A DNA stretch of 64,000 nucleotides from Prorocentrum cordatum (Eukaryota; Sar; Dinophyceae; Prorocentrales; Prorocentraceae). The DNA lies in assembly GCA_963575745.1 (NCBI GenBank), contig CAUYUJ010020551.1, forward strand, positions 90,001 to 154,000, read 5' to 3'. This document shows positions 52,750-63,119 of this stretch, in pieces. Each line of letters begins with the position of its first letter. Positions within the stretch are counted from its first letter, which is position 1. The notes below the pieces were generated by a model. It was not told the origin of the DNA. It did no database searches and saw only the letters and a list, made by a program, of their open reading frames with translations. A program made the position numbers and the translations under genes.

Positions 52750-53770
52750 TCACAACCCAAGCAAGGTGGCGGGATGGGCCGAAGGCCATTCGATCCGCCG
52801 CCTCCTGTTGATTCATCACAGGGGTGCCTGGCGTGCTGAACCTTTTCGGTTTTGGTTTTGGTTCTTTTCTTAAAGAACTCCCCCTCTGGGCTTCGGCCCG
52901 TCCCGCCGGCCACCCGAAAAGATTGCCCAGGACCTCAATTCCCCAACAAATCCTCCAAGACGGCCTCCAAGATAGCCTCCAAGTCCGCCCAAGATGGTTC
53001 AAGACGGCCTCCAAGACGGCCCAAGAGAGCCCAAGATACCTCCAAGGTCGCCCGAGAAGCCTCGAAGACGGCCCAACACGACCCACGAGGCCTCCAAGAG
53101 GTCCTCCAGGCGGGCCCGAAGAGGCCAAACTCCTTGATTTTTGTTAGGTGTTTGAAGGATTTTGGCATTTGCTTCTTCTCGGCATTCCGACGGCTGAAGA
53201 CGGCCCAAGAGGCCCCAAAGATCGCCCCAAGATCGCCCAAGAGGCCTCCAAGATGGCCCCACGGCGGCCCAAGACGGCCCCAAGAGGGCCCCAAGACGGG
53301 CCAAGATGCCTCCAAGACGCCCAAAATGGCCTCCAAGACGGAGGGCTCCAAGCCGGTTCAGAGAGGCCCCCAAGACGGCTCCCGACGGCGTCAGACGGGC
53401 CAGGAACGCCCTCAAACGGCCAAAGAGACCCGCGAGAAGTCCCAAGAAGGCCCCAAGAGGCCTTCAAGCGGCTCCACGAGAGCCCAAGATAGCACCAACA
53501 TGGTCTCCAAGACGGTCCCAAGATGGCCCAATCGAGCCCAAGAGTGCCTCAAGAGGCTCCGAAGAGGCATCCTCCCCCTTCTCCTTGTGCCTCCTTCTCC
53601 TCTTCTTCCTCTTCCTCCCCCACGTGTTCCCCGAACGCTTTCCAAACCGATTCGGGGAACACATGGTCCGATAGTTTGGCAGGCCTCTGGCCACAACGTT
53701 CGGCCACATAGGCGCTTCCGAAAGGGCAGGGGGCGGCGGTGATTCGCCGTAGGCGTGTTCGATATCTTGG
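52750..53770. repeat. Composite repeat, copy B (about 1.0 kb)
   Basis: It has the same order as copy A at 43.27-44.34 kb: GGTGGCGGGATGGGCCGAAG, the GGTTTTGGTTCTTTTC / AAAGAACTCCCC module, GGGCTTCGGCCCGTCCCGCC, CCAAGACGGCC arrays around TTTGAAGGATTTTGGCATTT (53150), a CT-rich block, a hairpin with arms GTGTTCCCCGAA and TTCGGGGAACAC (about 53629-53667) and the GGGCGGCGGTGATTCGCCGT hairpin (about 53726). Between copies the flanking modules look more alike than the arrays. Confidence 0.7.
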
Positions 53771-53821
53771 TTGGGCTGAGGCACCATGGCCCGCTGGGGA
53801 TGGGGATCGGTGAAACGATGC

Positions 53822-54002
53822 TGGTTGGCGGCGCGCAGAGGGGGGCAGGGGGAGGAGGGAAGGCTCCTTAGAAGGAGGCTGCCTCTCAGAAGGCGCGGGC
53901 CTTACGTCTGCAGAGAAGGCCCGCGCCTTCTGAGAAGCAGCCTCCTTCCAAGAAGCCCTCCCTCCTCCCCCGAATTGCCCCCTCCTCTGCGCGCCGCCGA
54001 GC
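53822..54002. mobile_element. Long foldback element, arms about 80-85 bp
   Basis: The left arm (from GGCGGCGCGCAGAGGGGGGC to AAGGCGCGGGCCTT, about 53827-53903) is the inverse complement of the right arm (about 53915-54000, ending CTCTGCGCGCCGCCG). The match is interrupted by small differences, with about a 12-bp loop. It stands between two exon-like pieces on the minus strand and could be an introner. It shares the GGCCTTCTCAGAAG core with the foldback at 32.6 kb. Confidence 0.75.
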
Positions 54003-54147
54003 TGGGTCCTTCTGGCCCTCCTCCGCCGCCCGGCGCACCGCGCTCTGCAGCCTCGCCAGCCGGCGCGCCTGGAGCTGCGCCGGCTCCTCCTGGCCCAGGC
54101 CGTCCAGGAGGCCGAGGGCCGCCTGCGGGGGCGCCTCGTCCTGTGCC
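53985..54147 (-). CDS. Exon of an unrecognised protein
   Basis: After a pyrimidine-rich acceptor (CCCCTCCGCAG|GGCAC) the minus strand reads AQDEAPPQAALGLLDGLGQE, then EPAQLQARRLARLQSAVRRA and AEEGQKDPARRRAEE, an Ala/Arg/Gln-rich helical sequence. It runs directly into the foldback element, where a donor such as GAG|GAGGGG may lie. The family is unknown. Confidence 0.5.
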
Positions 54148-54174
54148 CTGCGGAGGGGCAGGGCTTGGGTCGAC

Positions 54175-54389
54175 TACGGTAGGTTCGTGCGGCGTCGGCG
54201 CGCGCAGAGGTTTTTGACACCGCGTCGATCGTTCTACCTTGAATCGATCGCGGCCCCGATCGTTCGAGGTTGAATTCATTCGGGCCCAGTGGCGTTATCG
54301 TGTCCCTCGGTGCTTCCGCGTCGCAGAATTCAACCTTGAACGCCTTCGCCGGCGTCGCAGGCGCGCCAACGCCGCGCGAACCTACCGTA
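54175..54389. mobile_element. Foldback element with 29-bp terminal inverted repeats (215 bp)
   Basis: TACGGTAGGTTCGTGCGGCG at the left end is matched inversely by the right end (27 of 29 positions). An inner inverted pair, AGGTTGAATTCATTC against GCAGAATTCAACCTT, lies within. On the minus strand the first arm offers a G|GTAGGT donor. It probably belongs to the intron upstream of the exon at 54147. Confidence 0.7.
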
Positions 54390-54399
54390 CACGCAAGAG

Positions 54400-54810
54400 T
54401 GACCCTGGGTAAGAGGGACCTCTGGTGCGCGGCTTCTTGGGGGCCGCGGAGGGGCCAAAAGCGAGCGCGCGAGGCGCAACTGCCGCATCGCGTTCGGCGA
54501 TCGGGGGGCCCCGTGGGGCCCGCACCAAAAGGTCACTCCGGCGAAAGGTCACTCTTACGCGTAGTCGATTGGGGGGGGGGACCAGCTCCGGGCTGGAGAC
54601 GTCGAGCTGGAGTCGGCGAGACGTCGGCAAGAGGCGGCGACAGAGCCCCGATGGCGACACCGCACGGTCCTGGGCGGGGCGGGACATCGGGCCCCTCTCG
54701 GCGATGAGAGTTCGATCGGGGGTCGCTGCGTCCCCCCTGAGCCCATCCCCCCCCGAAGCTTTGCCCCCGACCTGCGCGGAGAGGGCGGCAGCGGACACGC
54801 CCGCGTGCCC
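54400..54810. other. No gene recognised
   Basis: GC-rich sequence with open frames on both strands but no recognised motif. It lies between the foldback element and the exon ending near 54830. Confidence 0.3.
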
Positions 54811-54829
54811 AGGAATTGTTGAAACACGT

Positions 54830-55380
54830 CCCGGAAGCTCCACAGGATGTGGCCGGCGTCGTCTCGGATGCGGCGAGACTTAAAGTCGAACACGACGCCC
54901 TGGGACACGATCTTCCTTGTGTCCGCATCCAGCTTGCAGAGCACCACGCTGGCCGTCAGTGCTGTGCGCCGCGTCAGGATCAGGTGGTCCCTGGCGCGGA
55001 GGAGCGACTGGAGGTCCACCGACTCCACGGGCTGATCTATGAAGTTCGGAGCCCTGACGATCGCGCCCAGCCAGGTGCGCAGCGTGGGCGTGAAGCCCGT
55101 GAGCAGCTCGTGCACCATCTCGAAGTGGTGCTGCTCCGTGTGGAAGACCAGGCGGCGGGCCTCGCGGCCGACCGGGCGGAGGTGCACCCAGTAGTACTCG
55201 TAGTGGATCACTGTCCTCACGTACTTGAAGGAGATGAACAGCTGGTAGCGGCGGCCGCCGGCGCCGCCGAGCCCCGCGGAGGCGGCGGCGCCGGCGGAGG
55301 AGCCCGCCATGCAGGACCGCTCCACCGGAGCGCCGGCGGCTCGGCCCGTGGCCTGTGGCCCGCGCGGCTCGCACTGGATG
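54830..55380 (-). CDS. Exon of an unrecognised conserved-looking protein
   Basis: From acceptor CTCCGAG|GTTGTG the minus strand reads VVVFIQCEPRGPQATGRAAG, YQLFISFKYVRTVIHYEYYW, VHLRPVGREARRLVFHTEQH, VSQGVVFDFKSRRIRDDAGH and ILWSFRDVFQQFLG. Mixed hydrophobic and charged content without low complexity makes it one of the most protein-like stretches here. I do not recognise the family. Coding probably ends near 54830, where the Pro/Ser/Arg-rich shadow begins. Confidence 0.6.
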
Positions 55381-55859
55381 AAGACCACAACCTCGGAGGG
55401 CAAAAGCAGTGCGGTGAGGGCATTGGATAGGGAGCCCTGGGATGAGGAATCCAGGGTCTGGAAGCCGGCGGAACACCAATCGAGGCTTGGCCGTGGATGT
55501 CACCGCCGCCCTCCTCAGATAAGGAACCCTCCAGGGTCTGAAGCCTCCAGGGCGCATTCCGTAACGAACGCCCCCACCGTATCAATGTCGCGCCGGTCGG
55601 ACGATGCCATCAGCGCGTTACGCTGGAAGCAGGACCAGGCTGTTGTGCGGAGCTCACTGTTTGAAGGACGACGCGCGCGGCATTGATACTTCCTAGCTTG
55701 GGAAGGCCCAAACGTACCCCCAGGACGACGTACCCCCCAGTGAGGTGTCGCCGCGGCCACCTTTCCAGCCACAGTGGGCGTTGAGACGCAGCCGTTGGGC
55801 GTCCCAGGTGGGTCCTGAGGCCCCCTCTCCAGGGTACGTGTTCTGGGGTACCTCTGGCC

Positions 55860-56211
55860 TCCCCTGATTACCCCTCCCGACAGCCGAGCCCGGATCGGAC
55901 TCCAGGAGCAGCTCCTCGGCCGCCGCGCGCGACGACGCGCGCACCTCCAGCTGCTGCTCTCCGCGCGCGGCCCTGTGGAAGAGCCCGCGGCGCCGGGAGG
56001 GGGTGATCAGCGCCACGGACTGCCGCTCCGGGGACCCCGACGGCGACGCTCGCTCATCGACGTCCGCGCTGGCGGCCAACACGGCGGCGCCGCCTTCATC
56101 GCCGAAGGCACCACTAGCGGCGCCGACTGCGGACCCACCACCCGGCGCCGCGGCGGCCGCGGACATCCCAGAGGCGAAGCCTCCGTGTTCAGCACTGCCT
56201 GGGGCACTCAC
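55860..56211 (-). CDS. Upstream exon, disordered then helical
   Basis: The minus strand reads SAPGSAEHGGFASGMSAAAA, ASADVDERASPSGSPERQSV, ALITPSRRRGLFHRAARGEQ and QLEVRASSRAAAEELLLESD. It may be the exon before 55380-54830 on the same strand, with an intron of about 480 bp. Borders are not defined. No family was recognised. Confidence 0.45.
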
Positions 56212-56537
56212 ACGGCAACGGCCGCCGCGGCAGCGTCGCCATCATGCCAGCGTCGGGACACCCGAGGTGCGGGTGCTGCACTCCTTGAGCCACGGGGGCT
56301 TCGGTCCATGCTTGTCCAGACCCGCCTTAGGAGCAGCGCGCGCGGCTGATGGGGAACAATAGCCGAAACGTCAACAGTTGAGGTCGAACCCTCTCTGTGG
56401 CGGAAGCCTTCCCACCACTCGAACACTGGTTCAATGGAGATTTGATGTTTTGGGCCCTGACTCCGACCTTCAATCCTTCCTTGTCCTGCTTTCCCACCCT
56501 CCTTTCTCCCGCTCCTGCTGCTGGCACTCTTCCTCTG

Positions 56538-56607
56538 AAGTTCTCTTCCCTCCTCCTCTCCCTCCTCCTCCTCTTCTTCCTCCTCCTCTTCTTCCTCCTC
56601 CTCCATT
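56538..56607. repeat. (TCC)n / (TTCC)n pyrimidine tract
   Basis: CTCCTCCTCTTCTTCC-type repeats on the plus strand, about 70 bp. Confidence 0.9.
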
Positions 56608-56853
56608 CTTATACTTCTGGGAAACAGAAAACGTCAGCCACATGCCGCTGCCGGGAGCACATCAGCGCACTACTCTTCAAAGGCACGCCAGGCCCACGGT
56701 CGATGAGCGAAGGAGCAGCACGCTGACGGGCTCCCAGCGGCGGCGTGCCACCGATGCCCTCGTTGCCTTCCCGAGCCTCTCTTCCTCATCGCTCCTCGTC
56801 CCGCCCCAGCTCTCACTGCTCCTGCTCCTCCTTCGTCCTCCTTCCTGCTCCTC

Positions 56854-59800
56854 TGAAGGGGCCCTGGGACACACACACAAACACACACACGCACACACGC
56901 ACGCACACACACACACCCACACACACACACAACACACAACACACACACAACACACACACACAACAAACAACACACACCACACACCACACACCACACACCA
57001 CTTACCACACACCACACACCACACACCACACACGTCACACCACACACCACACCCCACACACCACACCCCACACACCACACACCCCACATCCCACACCCCA
57101 CACCCCACAACCCACAACCCACAACCCGCAACCCACAACCCACAACCTACAACGCACAACCCACAACCCACAACCCACAACCCGCAACCCGCAACCCGCA
57201 ACCCGCAACCCGCATTCCACATCCCGCAACCCGCAACCCGCAACCCGCAACCCGCAACCCGCAATCCGCAACCCGCAACCCGCAACCCGCAACCCGCAAC
57301 CCGCAACCCGCAACCCGCAACCCGAAACCCACAACCCGCAACCCGCAACCCGCAACCCGCAACCCGCAACCCGCAACCCGCAACCCGCAACCCGCAACCC
57401 GCAACCCGCAACACGCAACACGCAACACGCAACACGCAACACGCAACACGCAACACGCAACACGCACCACGCATCACGCAACACGCAACACGCATCACGC
57501 ACCACGCACCACGCAACACGCAACACGCAACACGCATCACGCACCACGCAACACACACCACACACCACACACCACACACCACACACCACACACCACACAC
57601 CACACAACACACAACACACGACACACGCAACACACAGCACACAATACACCACACAACACACAACACACACAACACACAACACACAACACACGACACACAC
57701 ACACACACACCACACAGCACACAACACACACCACACACCACACAACGCACAACACACACCACACAACACACGCACACTCACGCACACACACACACCACAC
57801 ACCACACACCACACACCACACACACACACACTCCCACACACACACAACACACAACACACACAAGACACACGACACAACACACACCACACAACACACACAC
57901 ACACTCACGCACACACACACTCTCTCTCACACACACACGCTCACACACTCTGACACACACGCACGCACGCACGCACGCACAAACCCACACACACACACAC
58001 CCACACCCACCCACACCCACACACACACCCACCCACAAACACCCACACCCACCCACACCCACCCACACCCATCCACACCCTTACACACACATACACACAC
58101 CACACACCACACACCACACACCACACACCACACACCACACACCACTTACCACACAGCACACAGCACACAGCACACAGCACACAGCACACAGCACACAGCA
58201 CACAGCACACAGCACACAGCACACAGCACACAGCACACAACACACAACACACACCACACAGCACACAACACACACCACACACCACACACCACACACCACA
58301 CACCACACACACACAACACACAATTCACACAAGTCACACAAGTCACGCACGTCACACAAGTCACACAAGTCACACTCGCCACACAAATCATACAAATCAC
58401 ACAATTCACACAATTCGCGCGATTTACATCATATGCACAGTTCACACAATTAACACCATTCACACAATGCACACAATGCACACAACCCACACACAATTCA
58501 CACACACAATTCACACAATTCACACACACACATTTCATATTTCGCATGCACGCACACGCACACGCACACGCACACGCACACGCACACACACACACACACG
58601 CACACGCACACGCACACACAGAAACACACACAGACACACGCACACACAGACACACACACAGACACGCACAGACACACACACAGACACCACAGACACCCAC
58701 ACACCACAGACACCCAGACACACACACACACAGAAACACACACAGACACACAGACACACAGCCACCCAGACACCACAGACACCACAGAGCCCACAGACCC
58801 CACAGACCCCACAGAGCGCACAGAGCCCACAGAGCCCACAGAGCCCACAGAGAACACAGAGAACACATATAACACAGAGACCACAGAGACCACAGAGACC
58901 ACAGAGATCACAGAGAACGCAGAGAACGCAGAGAACACGGAGACCACAGAGACCACAGAGACCACAGAGAACACAGAGAACCCAGAGAACACAGAGGACA
59001 CCGAGAACACAGAGAACACAGAGAACACAGAGAACACAGGGAACACAGAGAAGACAGAGAACACAGAGAACACAGAGAACACAGAGAACACAGAGCACAC
59101 AGAGCACACAGAGCCCACAGAGCCCACAGAGCCCACAGAGCCCACAGAGCCCACAGAGCCCACAGAGAACACAGAGAACACAGAGAACACATATAACACA
59201 GAGACCACAGAGACCACAGAGACCACAGAGAACGCAGAGAACGCAGAGAACACAGAGACCACAGAGACCACAGAGACCACAGAGACCACAGAGAACACAG
59301 AGAACACAGAGGACACAGAGGACACAGAGAACCCAGAGAACACAGAGAACACAGAGAACACAGAGAACACAGAGAACACAGAGAACTCAGAGACCACAGA
59401 GACCACAGAGCCCACAGAGCCCACAGAGAACAGAGCCCACAGAGAACACAGAGCGAGACCACAGTGACCACAGAGACAACAGAGACCACAGAGGCCACAG
59501 ACACACAGACACAGAGACCACAGAAGAGACACAGAAGAGCCACATAAGAGGCACAGACGAGACACAGAAGAGACACAGAAGAGACACAGAAGAGACAGAG
59601 ACAGAGACACAGAGACAGAGACACAGAGAGAGACACAGAGAAAGACACTGAGAGAGACACTGAGCGAGACACAGAGAGAGACACAGAGAGAGACACAGAG
59701 ACAGACACAGAGACACAGAGACACAGAGACACAGAGACACAGAGGCACAAAGACACAGAGACACAGAGACACAGAGACACGGAGACACAGAGACACAGAG

Positions 59801-60668
59801 ACACAGAGACACAGAGACACAGAGACACAGGGGCACAACGACACAGAGACACATAGACACAGAGACACAGACACACAGGCACACAGACACATTGGCACAC
59901 AGGCACACAGGCACAGAGACACAGAGACACACAGAGACACAGAGACACAGAGACACACAGAGGGACACAGAGAGACACAGAGAGACACAGAGAGACACAG
60001 AGAGACACAGAGACACAGAGACACAGAGAGACACACAGAGACACAGAGACACATATAGACACAAAGAGACACAGAGAGACACAGAGAGACACAGAGAGAC
60101 ACAGAGAGACACAGAGAGACACAGAGAGACACAGAGAGACACAGAGAGACACAGAGAGAGACACAGAGGGAAACACAGAGGGAGACACAGAGAGAGACAC
60201 AGAGAGACACAGAGAGGCACAGAGAGACACAGAGAGACACAGAGAGACACAGAGAGAGAGAGAGAGAGACACAGCAGAGGCACAGCAGAGGCACAGCAGA
60301 GGCACAGCAGAGACACAGCAGAGGCACAGCAGAAACACAGAAACACACACACACATAGACACACACAGACACACACACAGACACACACACACACACAGAC
60401 ACACACAGATACACACAGACACACACACACACACACACGCACACACACACACACGCACACACACAGAACGCGCACACACACAGACACACACACACATTCA
60501 CACACACATGCAAATACATGCACAGAAATACAAACACATACACACAAGTAACATATTTCCCCACATGTTCCTATATTTTCTGGGTTTTTGTCATCCCCAC
60601 CCAATATTTTCCTATACTTTCCTGGGGGTCGACGATTATTTGTGTCTGAATGTTTTTTCCCCTCCTGA
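56854..60668 (+). mobile_element. TGAAGGGG short element, copy 3, expanded to 3.8 kb by CA-rich satellite
   Basis: The left end, TGAAGGGGCCCTGGGACACA, and the right part from about 60540 (CAAGTAACATATTTCCCCAC to CCCCTCCTGA) are those of the short element. The 5-bp flanks are identical (TCCTC at 56849-56853 and 60669-60673). Everything between is CA-derived satellite that replaces the short ACACACAAATAAATACACAC segment of the other copies. Sub-blocks include ACCACAC words (56950-57100), a 7-bp AACCCGC array (57110-57410), AACACGC (57410-57560), ACAGCAC (58150-58230), AATTCACAC (58320-58530), a 9-bp ACAGAGAAC family (58790-59460) and GACACAGA (59500-60300). Frames reading TH, CV or QRTQ repeats are artefacts. 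Confidence 0.85.
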
Positions 60669-60699
60669 TCCTCGTCCTTCCCCCTCCCCTCCTCCCTGC

Positions 60700-60932
60700 G
60701 CCGACCTGCTGGGTGGCCGGCTGGGGCCGCGGTGTTCTTCGTCGCCGCCCGGCAGGGTGACATAGACAGTCGTCCAGCGCTGTTTCTGAGAGTGGTGCTC
60801 CACACTGGCGGCCCCCCCGAGCAAGCGGCCCCGGATGGCGCTGCGGTTCCTGACGTTCCCTTCCGCCGGGTCGACCCGATCCGCCCTCTTTACCTCCACC
60901 TCCTGCCCCTGTTCGTGCTCCTGCTTCTGCAA
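60700..60932 (-). CDS. Possible exon of an unrecognised protein
   Basis: The minus strand reads QEVEVKRADRVDPAEGNVRN, RSAIRGRLLGGAASVEHHSQ and KQRWTTVYVTLPGGDEEHRG. The mixed composition is protein-like. A Gln/Glu-rich piece, QQQEQQRQAQEQRLVVVTA, lies at about 61300-61240 on the same strand beyond a foldback element and could be the preceding exon. Family unknown. Confidence 0.4.
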
Positions 60933-61068
60933 AGTGGGACCTTTCCTTGATCCGTGCTTCGGTGCGTGTCGTCTGCGCGCCTCGTCTCCGTCGTCGTCGT
61001 CGTCGACGACGGCGTCGTCGTGGTCGTGGTGCGTTTTGCTCTGCTCGAGACTCGTTTCCCTTCACTGT

Positions 61069-61253
61069 GCAGTGACCACCACCATGCCATCGCTCGGGCG
61101 TCCATTCCCCACGCACTTTTTCGGACTCGTACGCGAACGTTTTGCGCACAAGATGACCCCAAATGCTCCTCGATGGTCCATGCCGACAACAGATGCGCAC
61201 GTCCGAGCGATGCCAAGGACTCGCTTCCCTGACTTTGCGCAGTGACCACCACG
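61069..61253. mobile_element. Foldback element with 14-bp direct-repeat flanks
   Basis: GCAGTGACCACCAC occurs directly at about 61069 and 61240. Just inside, GCCATCGCTCGGGCGT (about 61085) is inversely repeated by ACGTCCGAGCGATGCC (about 61199-61215). The layout, direct repeats outside and inverted repeats inside, matches the elements at 32.6 and 48.5 kb. Confidence 0.6.
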
Positions 61254-61726
61254 AGCCGCTGCTCCTGCGCCTGCCGCTGCTGCTCCTGCTGCTGCCGCGC
61301 CTCCCCCCCTGGCCTCCGGAGGCGGAGGCGCGGCCCAGAGGAAGCCTGGCGCGAAGGGGACCGGTCCTGGGGTTAGGTCGGGCATGTCCGCCTACAGGCG
61401 GATTTGGGCGAGAGATAAAGGATAGCCCCAAATGCCCAGCATTACCCAGAATGGATCGCCCCCAGACTGTCATTTGTGAATATTCCTCCCGCAGAAGGAC
61501 AGGCCCGACCGAATCCTGGGGGGGAGCGGGTCCTGGAACCCGGGGTGAGACGAAGACATCTCCGAGAGCTGGCGGGTCTGGAGGATGCCTCGGGCGCCGC
61601 GGCCGTTCCAGGGCGTCCCGGGGAGCTCCGAGCGCATCTCGGAGAGCCCTGGGGCGATTTTTGTCCTCCCCTGGCGCCCCCAGGGCCTGCCTGACGGCGG
61701 CCTTGCCGCAGAGCCGACTCTTCCCT

Positions 61727-61847
61727 CCTCCTCCTCCTCCTCCTCCTCCTCCTCCTCCTCCTCCTGCCTCCCTCCTCCTCCTCCTCCTCCTCCTCCTCCT
61801 CCTCCTCCTCCTCCTCCTCCTCCTCCTCCTCCTCCTCCTCCTCCTGG
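61727..61847. repeat. (TCC)n tract
   Basis: About 120 bp of CTC/TCC with a TGCCTCCC interruption at about 61765. Confidence 0.95.
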
Positions 61848-61939
61848 GTGGCCCCTGGGCGGTCCCCCGGGAGGCAGGAGGCCAGAAAGCGCCTCCATGC
61901 AGGGCCCGCTGCCCTCGGGCACTTCGGCCTCCCGGCCCC

Positions 61940-62220
61940 CATCCCTCCCTCCCTCCCGGAGGAGACAGAGGGCGAGGACAGGCAGCGAGGCGCAGAGGTG
62001 CAGCTCGGATGAAGGGCACGGTCAGTTTCCCCAATGGTGGGGAGGGGTCTCTGCCATTTCCATTTCCTGCTTCGTTGCCCTCCTCCCCTCCTGTCCAGAC
62101 AGTTCTTGTACCTCGGGGCCCTCTGTGTGGCGAAGAGCGCGCTTCTCGCCTAAGGCCCTCCCCGGACCCCCCCCCCGGAGGCTCCAGGGCTCGGGCTGCT
62201 GCCTGCTGGCCGCGAGCGGT
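61940..62220. other. No gene recognised
   Basis: GC-rich sequence with a C-run at about 62168-62177. Frames are open on both strands without motifs. Confidence 0.3.
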
Positions 62221-62224
62221 CCAG

Positions 62225-62336
62225 AGAGAGAGAGAGAGGGATAGAGAGAGAGAGAGCGAGCGAAAAGTGAAGTGCAACAAGGGAGAGGGAGAGAGAGAGA
62301 GAGAGAGACAGAGAGAGAGTCAGAGAGAGAGGTAGA
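62225..62336. repeat. (GA)n microsatellite
   Basis: GAGAGA repeats with a GCGAGCGAAAAGTGAAGTGC interruption at 62256-62276. Confidence 0.95.
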
Positions 62337-62539
62337 GGGAGCGAACAGGGGAGGCCAGCGGGGGAACATGTCTTGGCGCAAAGCGAGCGGGTGCTGAAAG
62401 AACCTGGCCCCAGACCCCATGGGCCTTCCTTCGTCCCGAGTCGTTCTCGAGCGATCCCGGGGCCCGCGAAGGGCCCCTGGAGGCCCACAAAGGGTGACGC
62501 GCCTCGGGGCCCGTTTCCCTCGGGACCCGCTTGCTTTCT

Positions 62540-62690
62540 GCCGAACGGATGGCCTTCGGCCAATCCCGGCACCGTGCCCTGGGGTCAGTGGCCTCTTGGA
62601 TGCCTTTGGGGATCTCCGGGGAGGCTTCTCGAAATCCTGTTTCGGGAGCGGCCAAGAGGGGGGTGTCCAAGAGGGGGGGTGCAAATCCTG
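62540..62690. repeat. Partial inverted copy of the composite repeat
   Basis: GATGGCCTTCGGCCAATCCC followed by GGCACCGTGCCCTGGGGT is close to the complement of the start of composite copy B (ATTCGATCCGCC ... GGTGGCGGGATGGGCC at 52760-52800). GGCCAAGAGGGGGGTGTCCA-type words follow. A third, truncated and inverted, copy is inferred. Confidence 0.5.
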
Positions 62691-62962
62691 ACCGGCGGCA
62701 TGTGCGCGGCCCAGCGGGGGGGCCAGGGACGTAATGAAAACAAGAAGAGGCGCCATGAAATCTGGAAAATATCATGGCCCCCGCCACGATATTCCCCCCC
62801 CCCCCCCCCTAGTCATCCCCTCTTTGCCGCCCCCGACTGTTGGAGGCGGCTCCGAGGTGAAGGCGAGGGCGGGCGGGGCCGACCGCGGGCGGCGGTCGGA
62901 GCCTCGGCTCGCAGGACCGACGCGCTCGCTTGGCCCACCCAGCAGCTCAAACTCTTGACTTC

Positions 62963-63115
62963 TGAAGGGGCCCCAGGACACACAAATAAATACACACAAA
63001 TAAAGATATTCCCCATACTTTCCCACAGTTTCTGGGTTTCTGTCTTCCCCCCCACTTCCCATATTTTCCTGGGGGTCGACGATTCATTGTGTCTGTGTGT
63101 TTTTTCCCCTCCTGA
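62963..63115 (+). mobile_element. TGAAGGGG short element, copy 4 (153 bp)
   Basis: It begins TGAAGGGGCCCCAGGACACA and ends CCCCTCCTGA. The flanks are ACTTC (62958-62962) and ACCTC (63116-63120), one mismatch from a 5-bp duplication. Internal landmarks ACACAAATAAATACACAC, TTTCTGGGTTTCTGTCTTCC and GGGGGTCGACGATTCATTGT match the other copies. Confidence 0.85.
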
Positions 63116-63119
63116 ACCT

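Noticed and set aside
56670-60564. Long frames of Thr-His, Cys-Val or Gln-Arg-Thr repeats
   Set aside because: They are translations of the CA-rich satellite in all frames, and the lack of stops is a property of the repeat.
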